Shown in pieces: positions 12,317 through 61,088 of a stretch of 64,000 nt of DNA. The notes below the pieces were generated by a model that was given only the letters and a program-made list of their open reading frames with translations, did no database searches and was not told the origin of the DNA. Numbering within the stretch: the first letter of the stretch is position 1; every line of letters starts with the position of its first letter. Origin of the DNA: Gadus chalcogrammus (lineage: Eukaryota > Chordata > Actinopteri > Gadiformes > Gadidae); NCBI RefSeq assembly GCF_026213295.1, contig NC_079415.1, positions 25,660,612-25,724,611 of the forward strand, read 5' to 3'. The position numbers and the translations under genes were made by a program.

Positions 12317-12850
12317 ATACAGGGTAACCGGAGAAGCAGCTCGCCGTTATGCGGACACTGCCCAGCGGGTGTAGTAACAGATAGCTTCTTACGAAGTTAT
12401 TACTCAGCCGAACCAGGTTAAAAGCCTACGACTGCGTTCGACGACGGAATCCTTGACGGCCCTTCTGTGAACTGTTAAGCAGTTTAAAGCTAACCTAGAT
12501 AAGCTGAGGGAGCTTGAGTAGCTTTCTCACGGGAAGAAAGCGAGAATGATTTGAGGAGGGCGGGTCGACTGTATAAGTGCAGGGGGCGGGACCCTGTGTC
12601 ACAGTCCGACCTGTCTGTCAAGGACAGACGTGGTGCAATTGGAGCTTCCAGTAGTAGGTCACGCCTAGGCGATTCCCATAGTGAAACACCGAACGAAGTT
12701 AGAAAAAGAACTGTGGTTCTATTTAATGATATACGCAATACATTATAAACATTGTTTCTTATGAGTATTGTATGCTATCCTAATATGCATGTGTCCCCGC
12801 GGTAATAGACATTGCCATTGATTGTATTATGCGTTACGTGTTTAGTTTGC

Positions 12851-13460
12851 CCAAAGTGAAGGAGTTCAAGTACCTCGGGGTCTTGTTCGCGAGTGAGGGA
12901 ACTATGGAGCGTGAGATTGGCCGGAGAATCGGAGCAGCGGGGGCGGTATTGCGTTCGCTTTACCGCACCGTTGTTACGAAAAGATCTACCGGTCGATCTT
13001 CGTTCCTATCCTCACCTATGGTCATGAGGGTTGGGTGATGACCGAAAGGACGAGATCGCGGGTACAAGCGGCCGAGATGAGTTTTCTCAGAAGGGTGGCT
13101 GGCGTCTCCCTTAGGGATAGGGTGAGAAGCTCAGCCATCCGTGAGGAACTCGGATTAGAGCCGCTGCTCCTTTACTTAGAAAGGAGTCAGCTGAGGTGGT
13201 TCAGGCATCTGGTAACGATGCCCACTGGACGCCTTCCTTGGGAGGTGTTTCAGACACGTCCAGTGGGGAGGAGACCTCGGGGAAGACCCAGGACTAGGTG
13301 GAGAGATTATATCTCAACACTGGCCTGGGAACGCCTCGGGATCCCCCCGTCAGAGCTGGTCAATGTGGCCCGGGAAAGGGAAGTCTGGGGCCCCCTGCTT
13401 GAGCTGCTCCCCCCGCGACCCGACCCCGGATAAGCGGACGAAGATGAGATGATGATGTAA
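12851..13460 (+). mobile_element. RTE/Rex3-like LINE, 5'-truncated, with 13-bp TSD
   Basis: 3' part of an RTE-type reverse transcriptase ORF: EFKYLGVLFASEGTMEREI and RRIGAAGAVLRSLYR, a frameshift near 13030, then MTERTRSRVQAAEMSFLRRV, RPRGRPRTRWRDY and LLPPRPDPG with stop at 13431. The 3' end is GATG/GATGATG repeats. GTGTTTAGTTTGC occurs on both sides (12838-12850, 13461-13473) as a target-site duplication. It sits in the right part of the 6681-14074 element. Confidence 0.88.
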
Positions 13461-14336
13461 GTGTTTAGTTTGCATGTGTTTAAACAGAGCAGACACGCGC
13501 GCCCGCATTCATTCATTCTTTTTAACACTCACTCGCGCGGTAAAACAATGTTTTTCACGATCAAATAGGCCTACTCATCAATCCTAAAAGTTATGGGCAT
13601 GTAGGCCTACACGATGTCTGTGTCAAGAAAATATTTGTTTGCTGTACGGTGTTTGCAGATGCATTGATTTAAAAGTACAACTTATTACCGCTACATCAGC
13701 TGTTCTTTCCCAAATAATTTACCAAGAATGTGCGGCTAGGTAGATGAGAGAAGCAAAGTATATGCGCGAGGTGCACAAGCAATCCGTATGCAGCATCGCA
13801 TGCGCATGTATGCATGCGCCCTTAAATAGCATCTGAACAACGCGCCACTGACTTTAAACCAGGTATTTCCTGGTCAGTAGCGCAATGGTATTCAGAGACG
13901 GCAAAATACCGTTTGCGCCAGAACACGCCTCCTCCTTCCGCCGAACCTTCTGATCAATCCCTAATTTACCGGCGAGTGGCGCTGGTGGGAAAAGAACGCT
14001 CTGCGCCAGTTGTAAACTAGCAACGACACATGCGCCAGTGACTAAGTCACTTGCGCCGGATGCTAGATAGGGCCCATAGTCTTCGTGCTTACATAAAAAA
14101 ATGCGCCCGACTTTATTGCTATGGAAGTAATTGAAGGCCTCAGTACTTTTATAATTACGCATCTCCTCACGATCTCCACCCTCAGAAAAGACAAAATAAT
14201 TGATTATATCAATATGGCTAACTCCTGGCCATAGTTTCATCTCATCCACCCAACCTGTCAGTTTTGACGGATTTGGGACTCTGATATGATCTTTTAAGAT
14301 TTCATCGGCAGTGTGTAGCCACCGACTACTTCCCAT

Positions 14337-52541
<38,205 letters not shown>

Positions 52542-53017
52542 CTTCTATTCGAGGTGTACCATCTAATAAAGAAACAGGAGCGGTGTGGCACAAGACCTAT
52601 TGGATCATAAACCCGTCTGGCACAATAAGCATTGTGATTGTCTTGGCATTTTCTTGCCCAATCAGTGATGGAGGGTGGCCTTTTTCTCAAAGTATCCCGT
52701 CAGTAGTCCCGTAGTCCATATTCAATTATTCCAGTGGGAGTCTTTAACCGGATAACAAACAAGCCTGTACACTCTAGTAGCCTACAATGCATAATTACAA
52801 TGCAATGTCAAACCCGCCGCCGGCCTCTGCCAGGGTCTGTACCGACCCACACTGTCCCGTAACGCCGTTGTTATACACCTGTGTACGGCCAGAGGCTCCG
52901 TTATGTGGACCAGAGAGCATCCAACCCGCCTGTCAATCAATCAAGTCAATAACTTATGGGTCAGCTCAAGATTTCGGACCGGAAGATCGACGTGGATATA
53001 AAGCAAGAAGACTTCAG

Positions 53018-53255
53018 CCCAGAAGGTAGAGCGGGTAGACTTGTAACCGGAAGGTTCAAGGTTGCTGGTTCGATCCCCTGCTCGTCCTAGCTGAGTCCCG
53101 AGGAGTCCCTGAGCAAGGCACCTCACCCTGACTGCTCCCGAAGAGCTGGCTGTCGCCCTGCGTGGTTGACTCCGCCGTCTGTGTGTTAAGTCTGAATGAA
53201 TGGTTGTAAGTCGCTTTTGATAAAAGCGTTAGCAAAAAGCACCTAAATGTAAAAA
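53018..53255 (+). mobile_element. tRNA-derived SINE (V-SINE-like) in the acvr2a 5' flank
   Basis: A-box region GAGCGGGTAGACTTGTAACC, B-box GGTTCGATCCCC, central CCTGAGCAAGGCACCTCACC, and tail GTAAGTCGCTTTTGATAAAA then GCGTTAGCAAAAAGCACCTA. About 480 bp upstream of the start codon, between it and the CpG-rich block. Confidence 0.82.
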
Positions 53256-53269
53256 TAAATCCGCCCAAC

Positions 53270-53775
53270 GCATGTTCTGTTCCGCGAGGACTCTGTATTC
53301 TTCCAGGGGGATTGAGCTCGCCCCACTCGCGCGGTTGTTTACGGTCGGAGTGGTGTGTGTATACCCACCACTACGAGCCACAGAGCAGGGAAACAGCTGA
53401 GCGCGCGGCGGAGGAGGGCGGCTTTCACGTGGTCACGGCGTCGACGGTCCGATGGCTCTAGCCAGGTGGACGGCTTTCACGTGGTCACGGCGTCGACGGT
53501 CCTACGGCTCGTGCTTTGGGGTTGGAATGTCCTGGAGCACGAGGAGCTGGATGCCCGCGAAGTTCGCGTCGCGAAAACAGCCGAGCGGTCGCCTGTATTT
53601 GTGTCGAGTTGTTGTGACTCGCTCCCCGCCATGCCTGGCGCAAAGCAGCTCGACTCTGACTCTGGAGTGGGAGCTGGGAGCAGGTCGGGATATTTCAAGA
53701 TGGCGTTACTGGCAGAGGGATTGTTTTTAAAGGGCGCTTCGGGTTCGGGTTGCGGCGCGTTCCGCAAGTAAACAC
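53270..53775 (-). promoter_or_regulatory. CpG-rich candidate promoter / 5' flank of acvr2a
   Basis: CpG-dense segment 0.7-1.2 kb upstream of the acvr2a start codon, in otherwise CpG-poor sequence. A segment of about 31 bp is duplicated (53420-53450 and 53472-53502), each copy with a CACGTG E-box (53426, 53478). A YY1-like AAGATGGCG occurs at 53697-53705 on the + strand. An open frame of 138 codons exists here on + but resembles nothing known and probably reflects high GC. No TATA box was recognised. Promoter role is inferred from position and composition. Confidence 0.45.
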
Positions 53776-53779
53776 CAAG

Positions 53780-56700
53780 CAATTGAGCAGGATACAGGGA
53801 GACGTTATGGTTATTATGTTATGATCATGTAATCTTAACATATGTGCTAGTGCATTTAACATTGGTCACCAATAATCATAAGTTGATAGGCCTACTATGT
53901 TACTATAGTAGTTCTACTCAGCAATAATAGTTGTAATAGTAAAATGCAAATGATCTATTTGGTATTAAGTGCATATGATATTGTTTTATTATATGTATCT
54001 GCATTTGATTACCTAGCCTAATCACTCATATAATATGTGATGAGACTTTACATAAGTTATTTGGATAGGCTTCTGATCGTCTATATTGCATTTAGTTTAA
54101 CTTTCCCCATAACCCCTTCACTGTGTTGGAGGGGAGACAGACCCACCTGTTTTTATGGGGGGGGTTCATGACCTCTGGCTAGAAGAGCATGCCTTTGAAA
54201 TAGCCATATCCATAGCATTTAAAGGCTATGAGGAAATGGTTGCCTCAAGTAATAAAGAAACATTCTAAGTGTCAGCTGTAATATCTGTGTAATGCTTTCA
54301 CTTTAAGGTATTATATAGGTCTGATGAATCTGAAGCTGTTGCAAAAAGGGTAACCCCCCCCCTTATCCAAGGTACTTCTACAATACATCCATCCAGCGCT
54401 CTTAAACAAACTCTTTTAGTTGTCCTAAAATGTTCCAAATTACCCACATCTTCATTTTTGACTGAATCCAATCTTCAGATTGTGTTGCTCTTGTCAATGA
54501 TGAAACGTATCAAACCCATAATAGTTTAACAGAGATTGAAACGTGGCCCAATTCCATGATCATCTAAGTAAATGCACTCTCTCCATTAGCACCGCAATCA
54601 GGGGGCCTCTTTGCCGCTGATGGACACTGGATGAGGAATGGTTAGAGCGTTTCAGGGCCCATATGATAAGATTAATAGTTATTGTTCTCTCGCTTGTGCA
54701 GGGCCTCACCTTAGAGAGCCTGAGAGAGATTGAGAGAGAGTGAATGAGGGGGAGAGAGAGAGAGAGAGGAGAGAGAGAAGGAGGGAGGGGGAGAAAATGA
54801 ATCAACCAAATCCAAAGCCTGAAAATGTAACAGATCCTTAAGTCTCTCGTGCCATCGCTCTCTCTTGATTTTAAGTGCAGAAAATCAAAGCACACCGCAG
54901 CAGTAGCCAATAATTGCATTCTCATTATCACCAGCAGCCAGCCAGCCTATGAGTCACCTTCCCCTGCAAATGGAATTAGCGTGTAGGAGAAATGTGACTG
55001 TACTGTTTTATGTAAGCAGCTGAGGTCACAGAATGCATAGGCTACTTACGCTGCGGCGAACGGATTGGTTTGAGCCAGTGATAATGATTTCTCTCACAGG
55101 GAAAACTAATTTAACAATGTGTTCATTCAGTGTATTCCATGTTAAAGAATAAGCTTGCTGTCGGATGAGAGTAGTTGGGTGTATCTGAACCAAGAGTGGG
55201 GACGTTTGGGATGGAAGGGGCGGTCGGCGCACATAAGCTGTCCTGTGGATGACACCATCCCCCCCACCACCGAACCCCCCTCCACCCATGATAATCCCAT
55301 CAACCGATTCTAAGATGGCACTTATTTCCTGCTCTAATGGCATTAAAAGTGCTAGCCTTAGCATTAGCTCATCATCACATGAGGAGGCAGAATAAATATT
55401 AAGGTTGCTTATTGTGTATTAAAGTACAAATGTATTATCCCAGGTGTGCGCAGAATCCTCAATGCTAATTTAATAGACACAAGTGTCGTGATCTCGTCTC
55501 TGGCGTGACATGGTTAATTCATCGCAAACAGCTTTTTGCGGTCACTGGTAAGTAAAATGGGCCAACACATTCATGTGAATTGATCTCAGTTTATCAATGT
55601 TTCATTTTCTCTATGTTTGGACCATCTCTATGTGTGTGCACTCAAACTATATGTGTTTTCTTCACTGCAAACCTGTAGGACTATGAGGTGAGGTGAGGGG
55701 GGGGGTATTAGTTGGATCTGTTTTATAAAATAAATACATACAAACACAAAGATAAGACCATAATCACCTCCACTGACGTTAAAGAAGCAGCTGCCCCCTC
55801 GGGTTGTTCTATACAAGTCGGTGGCGTCGGCCATCTCTCCAGATATGTTCTCAGGCAGGAAGTGATGAGGAAGCCATGAAGACGAGCCTATGTTATTATT
55901 GGTGTCATCTTTTTTTTTTTTCTCCAACATGGGAGGCATGGGGGTATATATAAGTGGCCGGGGGAAGGTGTGTGTGTGTGTGTGTGTTTGTGGGGGGAGA
56001 GCGGTGGGGGAATAGACTGATTTCAAGGGCAATTGCATCATGAAACCCAAGTCAGTGGGGGGAGTCATGCCCCTGGGCTCAGAGCTCGCTTTTTTTTCTT
56101 TTTTAATCCCCGTACCGTGCCCAGTGTAATCTGAGACTCCTAATGTTCTCGTTTTGAGACATGCAGGAAATCAGCCATAGAAAGCGAGACTATTTTCTGC
56201 CAAGAAGTGCATTGTGGTGGGGGGGGGGGTGTTCTCTTTAAAGCAATGTGCCGGCTTATGCATGCTCACAAAGGACCATTGAACGTGAACCGGCCACACT
56301 TGCTGCTAATGAACGTGGGCCGCAGAAACTGGACAAAGGAAAAAACATGTTTAAATATGTATTGATATATATTTACCTTTATCCAGTTTTTGATCGAACC
56401 AAAACTGCTTTCAACAAATCAGTGCCAACGATATAGAATGTAGGTTTGATTTTCACAGAGAAATTTAAACATGATGAACCATGTGAGCTATGGGATTGGT
56501 TAACATCCCTTGCTTGCAGGACAATACCAGTCTGTGGTCGTCATAATCTCTCCTGGCTTCACTAAAACATCCGTTATCAATATCATTTGTCAAAATTGCT
56601 TTGTTCTTCCGATTCTACTGCAGGGCATTTATAAAAATGGCAATATAGCATTTTTATCTTTTCGAACCAAGAAATGTTATCCCCAAACAAATAATGGTAT

Positions 56701-57014
56701 GTTGTGTCTGTAAAAATAAACTGAATTGCTGAAAAGACTAAAGTGCTGCTGCTATAGTTTGCCTTCATGGAAGGCCCGTTCATGCAAAATGCTCTTAGGA
56801 TCAGTAACGGCACAAAAAAGTGACTTTGACTAATTTTATTGGTAGCGGATGCTGAAGGAGAGGAGCCAGGAGAGACATTTACGATGGTATCTCCACAGAT
56901 CGGTATTGTCCTTTAAGATGTGAAATAAATCCTTCAATTGGATTTAGCTGGAAAAAACAACAATCAAAACAACATGAAAACCAAGCACTCATTGACATCG
57001 TCAGTTATTGACCA
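53780..57014. other. 5' flank, mostly unique intergenic sequence
   Basis: GA-rich tract 54715-54795 and short homopolymer runs (54352, 55699, 56218). No gene recognised. Confidence 0.5.
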
Positions 57015-57079
57015 TTAAAGGTGCTTGCACACCGCCACGCGGCAACCGCCCCTATAACTGCCTCGCTGCCGGAGGGTTT

Positions 57080-57941
57080 GGCCCAATCCCATTTCTATCC
57101 CTTACCCCTTCCCCTTACCCCTCCCCCTTGTTTTGAAGGGGTAAGGGGATGGGGTAAGGCAGGCCTATTCAACTAGCGGCCTAGTGGGCCAAATGCGGCC
57201 CCTTTTAATTTTTTTCTGGCCCGCAAGAGGTTGCATGCAAAAAATAAATAAAATAAAGGAGAAACATAGTTGCATGCAAATCAGGTTTCTGTAGCCGGTG
57301 ATACTAGCCAGTATCAGTACCCCACGATCAGGAACTGGCATCACTTATTCTGACAATGTTTGGCTCAACCGATACGTGTGAGTCTAGCTTTTCTCATATG
57401 AATGCTATCAGAACAAAGGCACGTTGCTCCATGACCTATGAGAAGATGCATGAGTGTCTCAGGATGAGCCAAACTAGGCAAACAAGGCAGTGCAATCTTT
57501 CTCACTGACTCACTGGCTCAAAATGTCTCATATGTACAGAAGTTCTGTTTTGTGATGATTCAAACAACATTGTTGAATTCTAAATACGTGTCCAAAATAT
57601 GTGAGAACAAAATCTTTTATAATGATACGATTAAAAGTGAAGAAGGAAGGAATGCGTCTGACAAGTTTATTCCATGTAGCAGTACTATATATATTAATTT
57701 AACACTACTTTAAGTCTGATTTATTTGCAGCGATTCCTTCACGTAGTTTTACTCTGTGTAGCCAATGAACCCCCAGTGGTTTTCCTTTTCGGCCCACTTG
57801 TTAAGGAGGTTGAATAGCCCTGGGGTAAGGGGAAGGCGTAAGGGGTAGAAATGGGATGAAGGCCCAATCCCATTTCTACCCCTTACCCCTTCAAAACAAG
57901 GGGGAAGGGGAAGGGGTAAGGGGTAGAAATGGGATTGGGCC
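57080..57941. mobile_element. palindromic CCCTTACCCC MITE(s) split by a hAT
   Basis: GGCCCAATCCCATTTCTA..CCTTACCCC at the left and its reverse complement at 57941. A second, complete snap-back copy lies at 57861-57941 (arms GGCCCAATCCCATTTCTACC and inverse around CAAAACAAGGGGG). Confidence 0.8.
57160..57822 (+). mobile_element. hAT element with TSD GGGTAAGG and transposase remnant
   Basis: Ends CAGGCCTATTCAAC / GTTGAATAGCCCTG; GGGTAAGG at 57152-57159 and 57823-57830. At 57357-57470 + reads MFGSTDTCESSFSHMNAIRT and KARCSMTYEKMHECLRM, the C-terminal dimerisation region of hAT transposases (CES-F-S-MN..R..L pattern). The rest is lost. Confidence 0.85.
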
Positions 57942-58185
57942 TTCAGCGCAGCGGTGTGAAGGGCCAGGCTTTTTCAAAAGCGGCTGCTGCTGCCGCCGGG
58001 CGGCTACCGCCGAAGGTAAACACAGGGAAAGCTGAGCGGTAGGGCAAATCTGTGCGCGTTCACGTGGGCAGCAACCGCTTTCTGGTTTACAGCCGCTTTT
58101 GTAACCGCATCCCCTCTGCCGCCCTTCCCTCATTGAAATTAATGGAGGCGGCGAGTTGCCGCGCGGCGGTGTGAAAGCAGCTTAA

Positions 58186-59079
58186 GTTCTAAAAAGAACT
58201 GTCTCTAGTATTCACATATTTTTTGCTTCCTTATTTACTTCTTCTAATCGTTTATATTTTATAAAAAGTGTATTATACTTAATGCAACAACAATTAATCT
58301 CAACATAAACGCTTTGAATCATGCCTTTTTTCAAGGTGCACTAATCAGTCATAGCTGTGAGATGAGGTCAGCCAAAAAGTGGAGCACGTGGTTTGGCGGA
58401 CACATGACGCAACGACCCGCTTGAGCATTTAATTAGAACCAATTAAATAGCCATTTATTTGCTGAACAAATATATAGCCAGTGTCGAATTACATCACTTA
58501 TGTGACATCATTGTATGCCGCCGACAGCTTGAAATCCAGCCTCCAAGAGATGCCGTGACATGACGGGGGTAATTTGAAAATAACACCGAGCTGCCTGCAG
58601 ACGAGTAGGCGTCCTGCGCCCGAATGATGACGTGATGGTTATGTAATCACGCATCGGGACCGACGAGGCTCAGGAATGCATGTCAGGCGAGGCGGCTGTA
58701 CTGGCAGCCTGCATTCAGGTGCTCTGTTTATGGCAGCCTAGAGTAGGCTACAACAATGGGAAATCGTTGGTATGGATTGGGAAAGAAAGGCTTGCAAATG
58801 CTTAAATGAATGGCGTACTATGCATTGTTGTATTAAGGATGGTTAAAAAAAGGGTTTTAAATATATAGGAAAGGAAACAAAGTAGAGTAGTTCTGCACCG
58901 ATAAGTCGTTTAATGAAATTATTATATTTCTGATATAATTGAATGATAATCTATGAATGATCTATAGTCTATAAAAGGGTATAATCAATATAAAATCCCA
59001 ATCAAAGGTCCAAATTGATGATTTCAATTTAAACAGCTTTTATCTGGCAAGCAGTCTATTTTAAATTGATCCATTAAAC
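58186..59079. other. intergenic sequence, nothing recognised
   Basis: AT-rich, no coding or repeat structure recognised. Confidence 0.5.
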
Positions 59080-59804
59080 TGTCCCTCCAGGATTTCGCGG
59101 GCATTTTTTGAGATTGTTGTGGCCTAAAATGCCTGATGAAACTTGAGCTTTTTCCAAAGACTTGCGATGAAAGTTGCAATAAAAGTTGCGATTTTCCTGA
59201 TGTGCCATTATTGCAATTTTCCCAGAGTAATTTGTTAAATATTAAGTTATTACTGAAAAAAACATTATTTAAAAGAACAAAAACACTGAGAAATGGTCCT
59301 ATGAATAATTGATTCTTGATTCTTTCCGTGCTGGCAATAGACTTCGATGCAACAGCCTGTGTCATAGTGATCTGCCTCGTCACTGACGTCATGGCTGCAG
59401 TTCTGCAGTTATGTTTCGCGGTGGCAAAATGATTATCAATGGAAGATTTATGCTCATGTTCCACCACAATGTTGCATGCAGTGCAAAATAATCCCCCCCC
59501 CCCGCTTTTATGTAGAATACCAGGATACTGCTTTCGCGATCTTTCGCAGTTATTTTGGTCGGCAAGTGTGAAACGTTGGACGAGCATTTGCTGCATGAAT
59601 GCTTGAATGCTTGGACGTAAACACGGAAGTAAGGCGGAAGGTAGCTTTTTGACGTCAGTTCAAGACGGCGCCGCTGATTGGTCAAATATGCGGGAAAGTT
59701 GCGGTGATTGGTTAAAATTGCGACACCGCCCTGAATTTGCGGTGATGGGTTGATGTTGCTTTGAAGTTGCAAATCGCAACATCGCGAAATCCTGGGAGGG
59801 TCTG
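59080..59804 (-). mobile_element. hAT-like element carrying a CGGBP1/BED-like zinc finger frame
   Basis: Ends CCCTCCAGGATTTCGCG / CGCGAAATCCTGGGAGGG. Minus frame 59596-59024 includes GLFCTACNIVVEHEHKSSID and NHFATAKHNCR: a C-x2-C..H-x4-H finger like that of CGGBP1 and hAT N-termini. The frame then runs into AT-rich sequence, so only the N-terminal part of a transposase-type protein is present. DNA binding is inferred. Confidence 0.65.
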
Positions 59805-59825
59805 ACAAATTGTTATCAGAGAATT

Positions 59826-60194
59826 ATGGCGACACATTAGTGCCATAATTCACTAATGTGATAAAAGATGCATTCGGGCGTATTATATTATTCCACACAC
59901 GTAGATATTAACTGCGAGCGCGCAAATGGTTCCCTCCCCCATAGTGTCAAAACTAAATTTGCGCGCGAGAGCAGAACATCATTCGCGAGAGGCTGTTACG
60001 CGCGAGAGGCTGTTTTGCGCGTGCAGAGGTAATTTGCGCGCGCGAGAGGCTGTTTTGCGCGTGCAGAGGTCATTTGCTCGCGCGCAGAGATCATTTGCGC
60101 GCTCGCAGTTAATATCTACGCGTGTGGAATAATATAATACGCCCGAATGCATCTTTTATCACATTAGTGAATTATGGCACTAATGTGTCGCCAT
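59826..60194. mobile_element. 369-bp MITE with 103-bp near-perfect TIRs and CpG-alternating core
   Basis: 59826-59928 matches the reverse complement of 60092-60194 with about one mismatch. AGAGAATT / AGAGAATG flank it (8-bp TSD with one change). The core has two copies of GCGAGAGGCTGTTTTGCGCG and many GCGCGC runs. Confidence 0.9.
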
Positions 60195-60202
60195 AGAGAA
60201 TG

Positions 60203-60579
60203 TCTAATATGAGGAGAATGGGCACTCGCTAGTTAGTTCCGGTTCTCTGGACTGGTTGCAGTAATAATCTCGGTCCACATGGGGCGCTCGCAGGCGAGTC
60301 CAGAAAGAATGGGAGCCTATGGGGTTTTACCCTCAGAATCCACTTTTCTCACAATGTAATTTTTTGTCAAGTAATTTGAAAGTTGCGTTCAAAAGGTGGG
60401 GCTAAGATAATAAACTCAGCTGAATATCGCATTTTCTAAGGTCACGTATCTGTTCTAAAAAGGCGTTAAAAAATGCGATGACGTCACACATTGTCATACT
60501 GTCAGAGGTACTGCTTTACGGCAGTTTCTGAAGCACTTCGGCACTTGCACATCATTCCCTTTTCTCACGATAACACCAG
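60203..60579. other. intergenic sequence, nothing recognised
   Basis: No coding or repeat structure recognised. Confidence 0.45.
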
Positions 60580-61085
60580 TGCCGTGTTCCAATACCCGTA
60601 CTATCCGTACTTACGAGCCAAATTTTGAGTACGTAGTACGTTCCAATTCAGATCCGGCGAAAATAAGTATACTTCAAGGACCCGGATGTCGTACTCAAAA
60701 CGGGCTAATCGTGAAGTGTGGATCGAAGGACACTTTCCGTACTCAACGGCAGCCATCTTAGCTACGTAGCGGAAGAGGCGGAGCCAGGCTGAGCCAAAGT
60801 CCGCACATTTTCCACATAGCCTGGATTAATAGAGTCCTTTTGTAGTTTTTATAGTTTTTATAGCTTTTTATAGCTGCTAGAAGTAAAGAGTTCACCGTTC
60901 AAAGCGGGATGTTTATTGCGGGGGAGGAGCCGCGGCGGCAGTCGTGATCGTAATTTCCGGTTGTTGCACCACGGAGTACTCGATTTGGAACAGCACTCAC
61001 ATCTGAAAAATGAACGTACTCAGTGAGTAGTATAGTATACTTCCTTTAAGTATACTCATGGAAGTACGGGTATTGGAACACGGCA
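60580..61085. mobile_element. 506-bp TIR element (TGCCGTGTTCCAATACCCGT), TSD CAG
   Basis: TGCCGTGTTCCAATACCCGTAC and GTACGGGTATTGGAACACGGCA are exact inverses. CAG stands at 60577-60579 and 61086-61088. The 3-bp duplication would fit a Harbinger-like element. Subterminal GTACTT/AAGTATAC repeats. Confidence 0.85.
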
Positions 61086-61088
61086 CAG

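Larger units (their letters stand above)
7141..12707 (-). mobile_element. DIRS1-like tyrosine-recombinase retrotransposon, defective
   Basis: 5.57 kb, coding strand minus: gag-like ORF, RT, RNase H, tyrosine recombinase, then the internal complementary region. Inverted terminal repeats: about 7194-7335 and its reverse complement at about 12546-12690, nearly identical. The unique outer ends (7141-7193, 12691-12707) are both found, reverse-complemented and fused, at 7380-7472. This is the architecture known for DIRS elements, which replicate via a circle and lack target duplications; none is seen. Frameshifts near 9750, 9400 and 7730 indicate a dead copy. Confidence 0.92.
6681..14074. mobile_element. 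non-autonomous TIR element carrying DIRS and RTE insertions, TSD CATAG
   Basis: Ends GGCCCTAT (6681) and ATAGGGCC (14074) are inverted. CATAG stands directly outside both ends (6676-6680, 14075-14079) as a 5-bp target duplication. Using one CATAG copy only, the flanking YqaJ frame reads through (KHEDY|VFLKAEVD). Without the two inserts inside, the element is about 1.2 kb (6681-7140, 12708-12850, 13461-14074) and has no coding sequence, only GCGC-rich subterminal runs such as GCGCAAG/CTTGCGC. Superfamily not assigned. Confidence 0.8.
1540..14336 (-). pseudogene. SWIM zinc finger + YqaJ-type nuclease gene of the same transposon, split by two insertions
   Basis: Spliced gene read in pieces: 14336-14080, 6680-6518, intron 6517-6365 (GTAATC..CAG), 6364-5738, 2034-1540. 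Together these are 1542 nt, about 513 residues plus stop, and in frame once the TIR element and LINE are left out. Order: N-terminal part from MGSSRWLHTADEILK, SWIM finger CSCMAGLGRSCSH (C-x-C..C-x-H), then a YqaJ domain with WHNARKLRITAS, SPDGVI, LEIKCP and YYMQVQIGM, which give the acidic, ExK and Gln active-site positions. Proteins of this layout are common in fish genomes; some ISL2EU transposons carry a YqaJ gene beside the transposase (family knowledge). The host coding frame looks little decayed. The true start could lie further upstream. Confidence 0.75.
57015..58185. mobile_element. TTAA-flanked TIR element hosting two further insertions
   Basis: CACACCGCCACGCGGCAAC (left) and GTTGCCGCGCGGCGGTGTG (right) inverted; TTAA at 57015-57018 and 58182-58185. 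It contains the palindromic MITE 57080-57941, which in turn contains a hAT. Confidence 0.82.

Noticed and set aside
53355..53771. 138-codon + frame in the CpG block as a neighbouring gene
   Set aside because: No recognisable domain; GC-rich sequence makes stops rare, and a duplicated segment lies inside. Kept only as candidate promoter.
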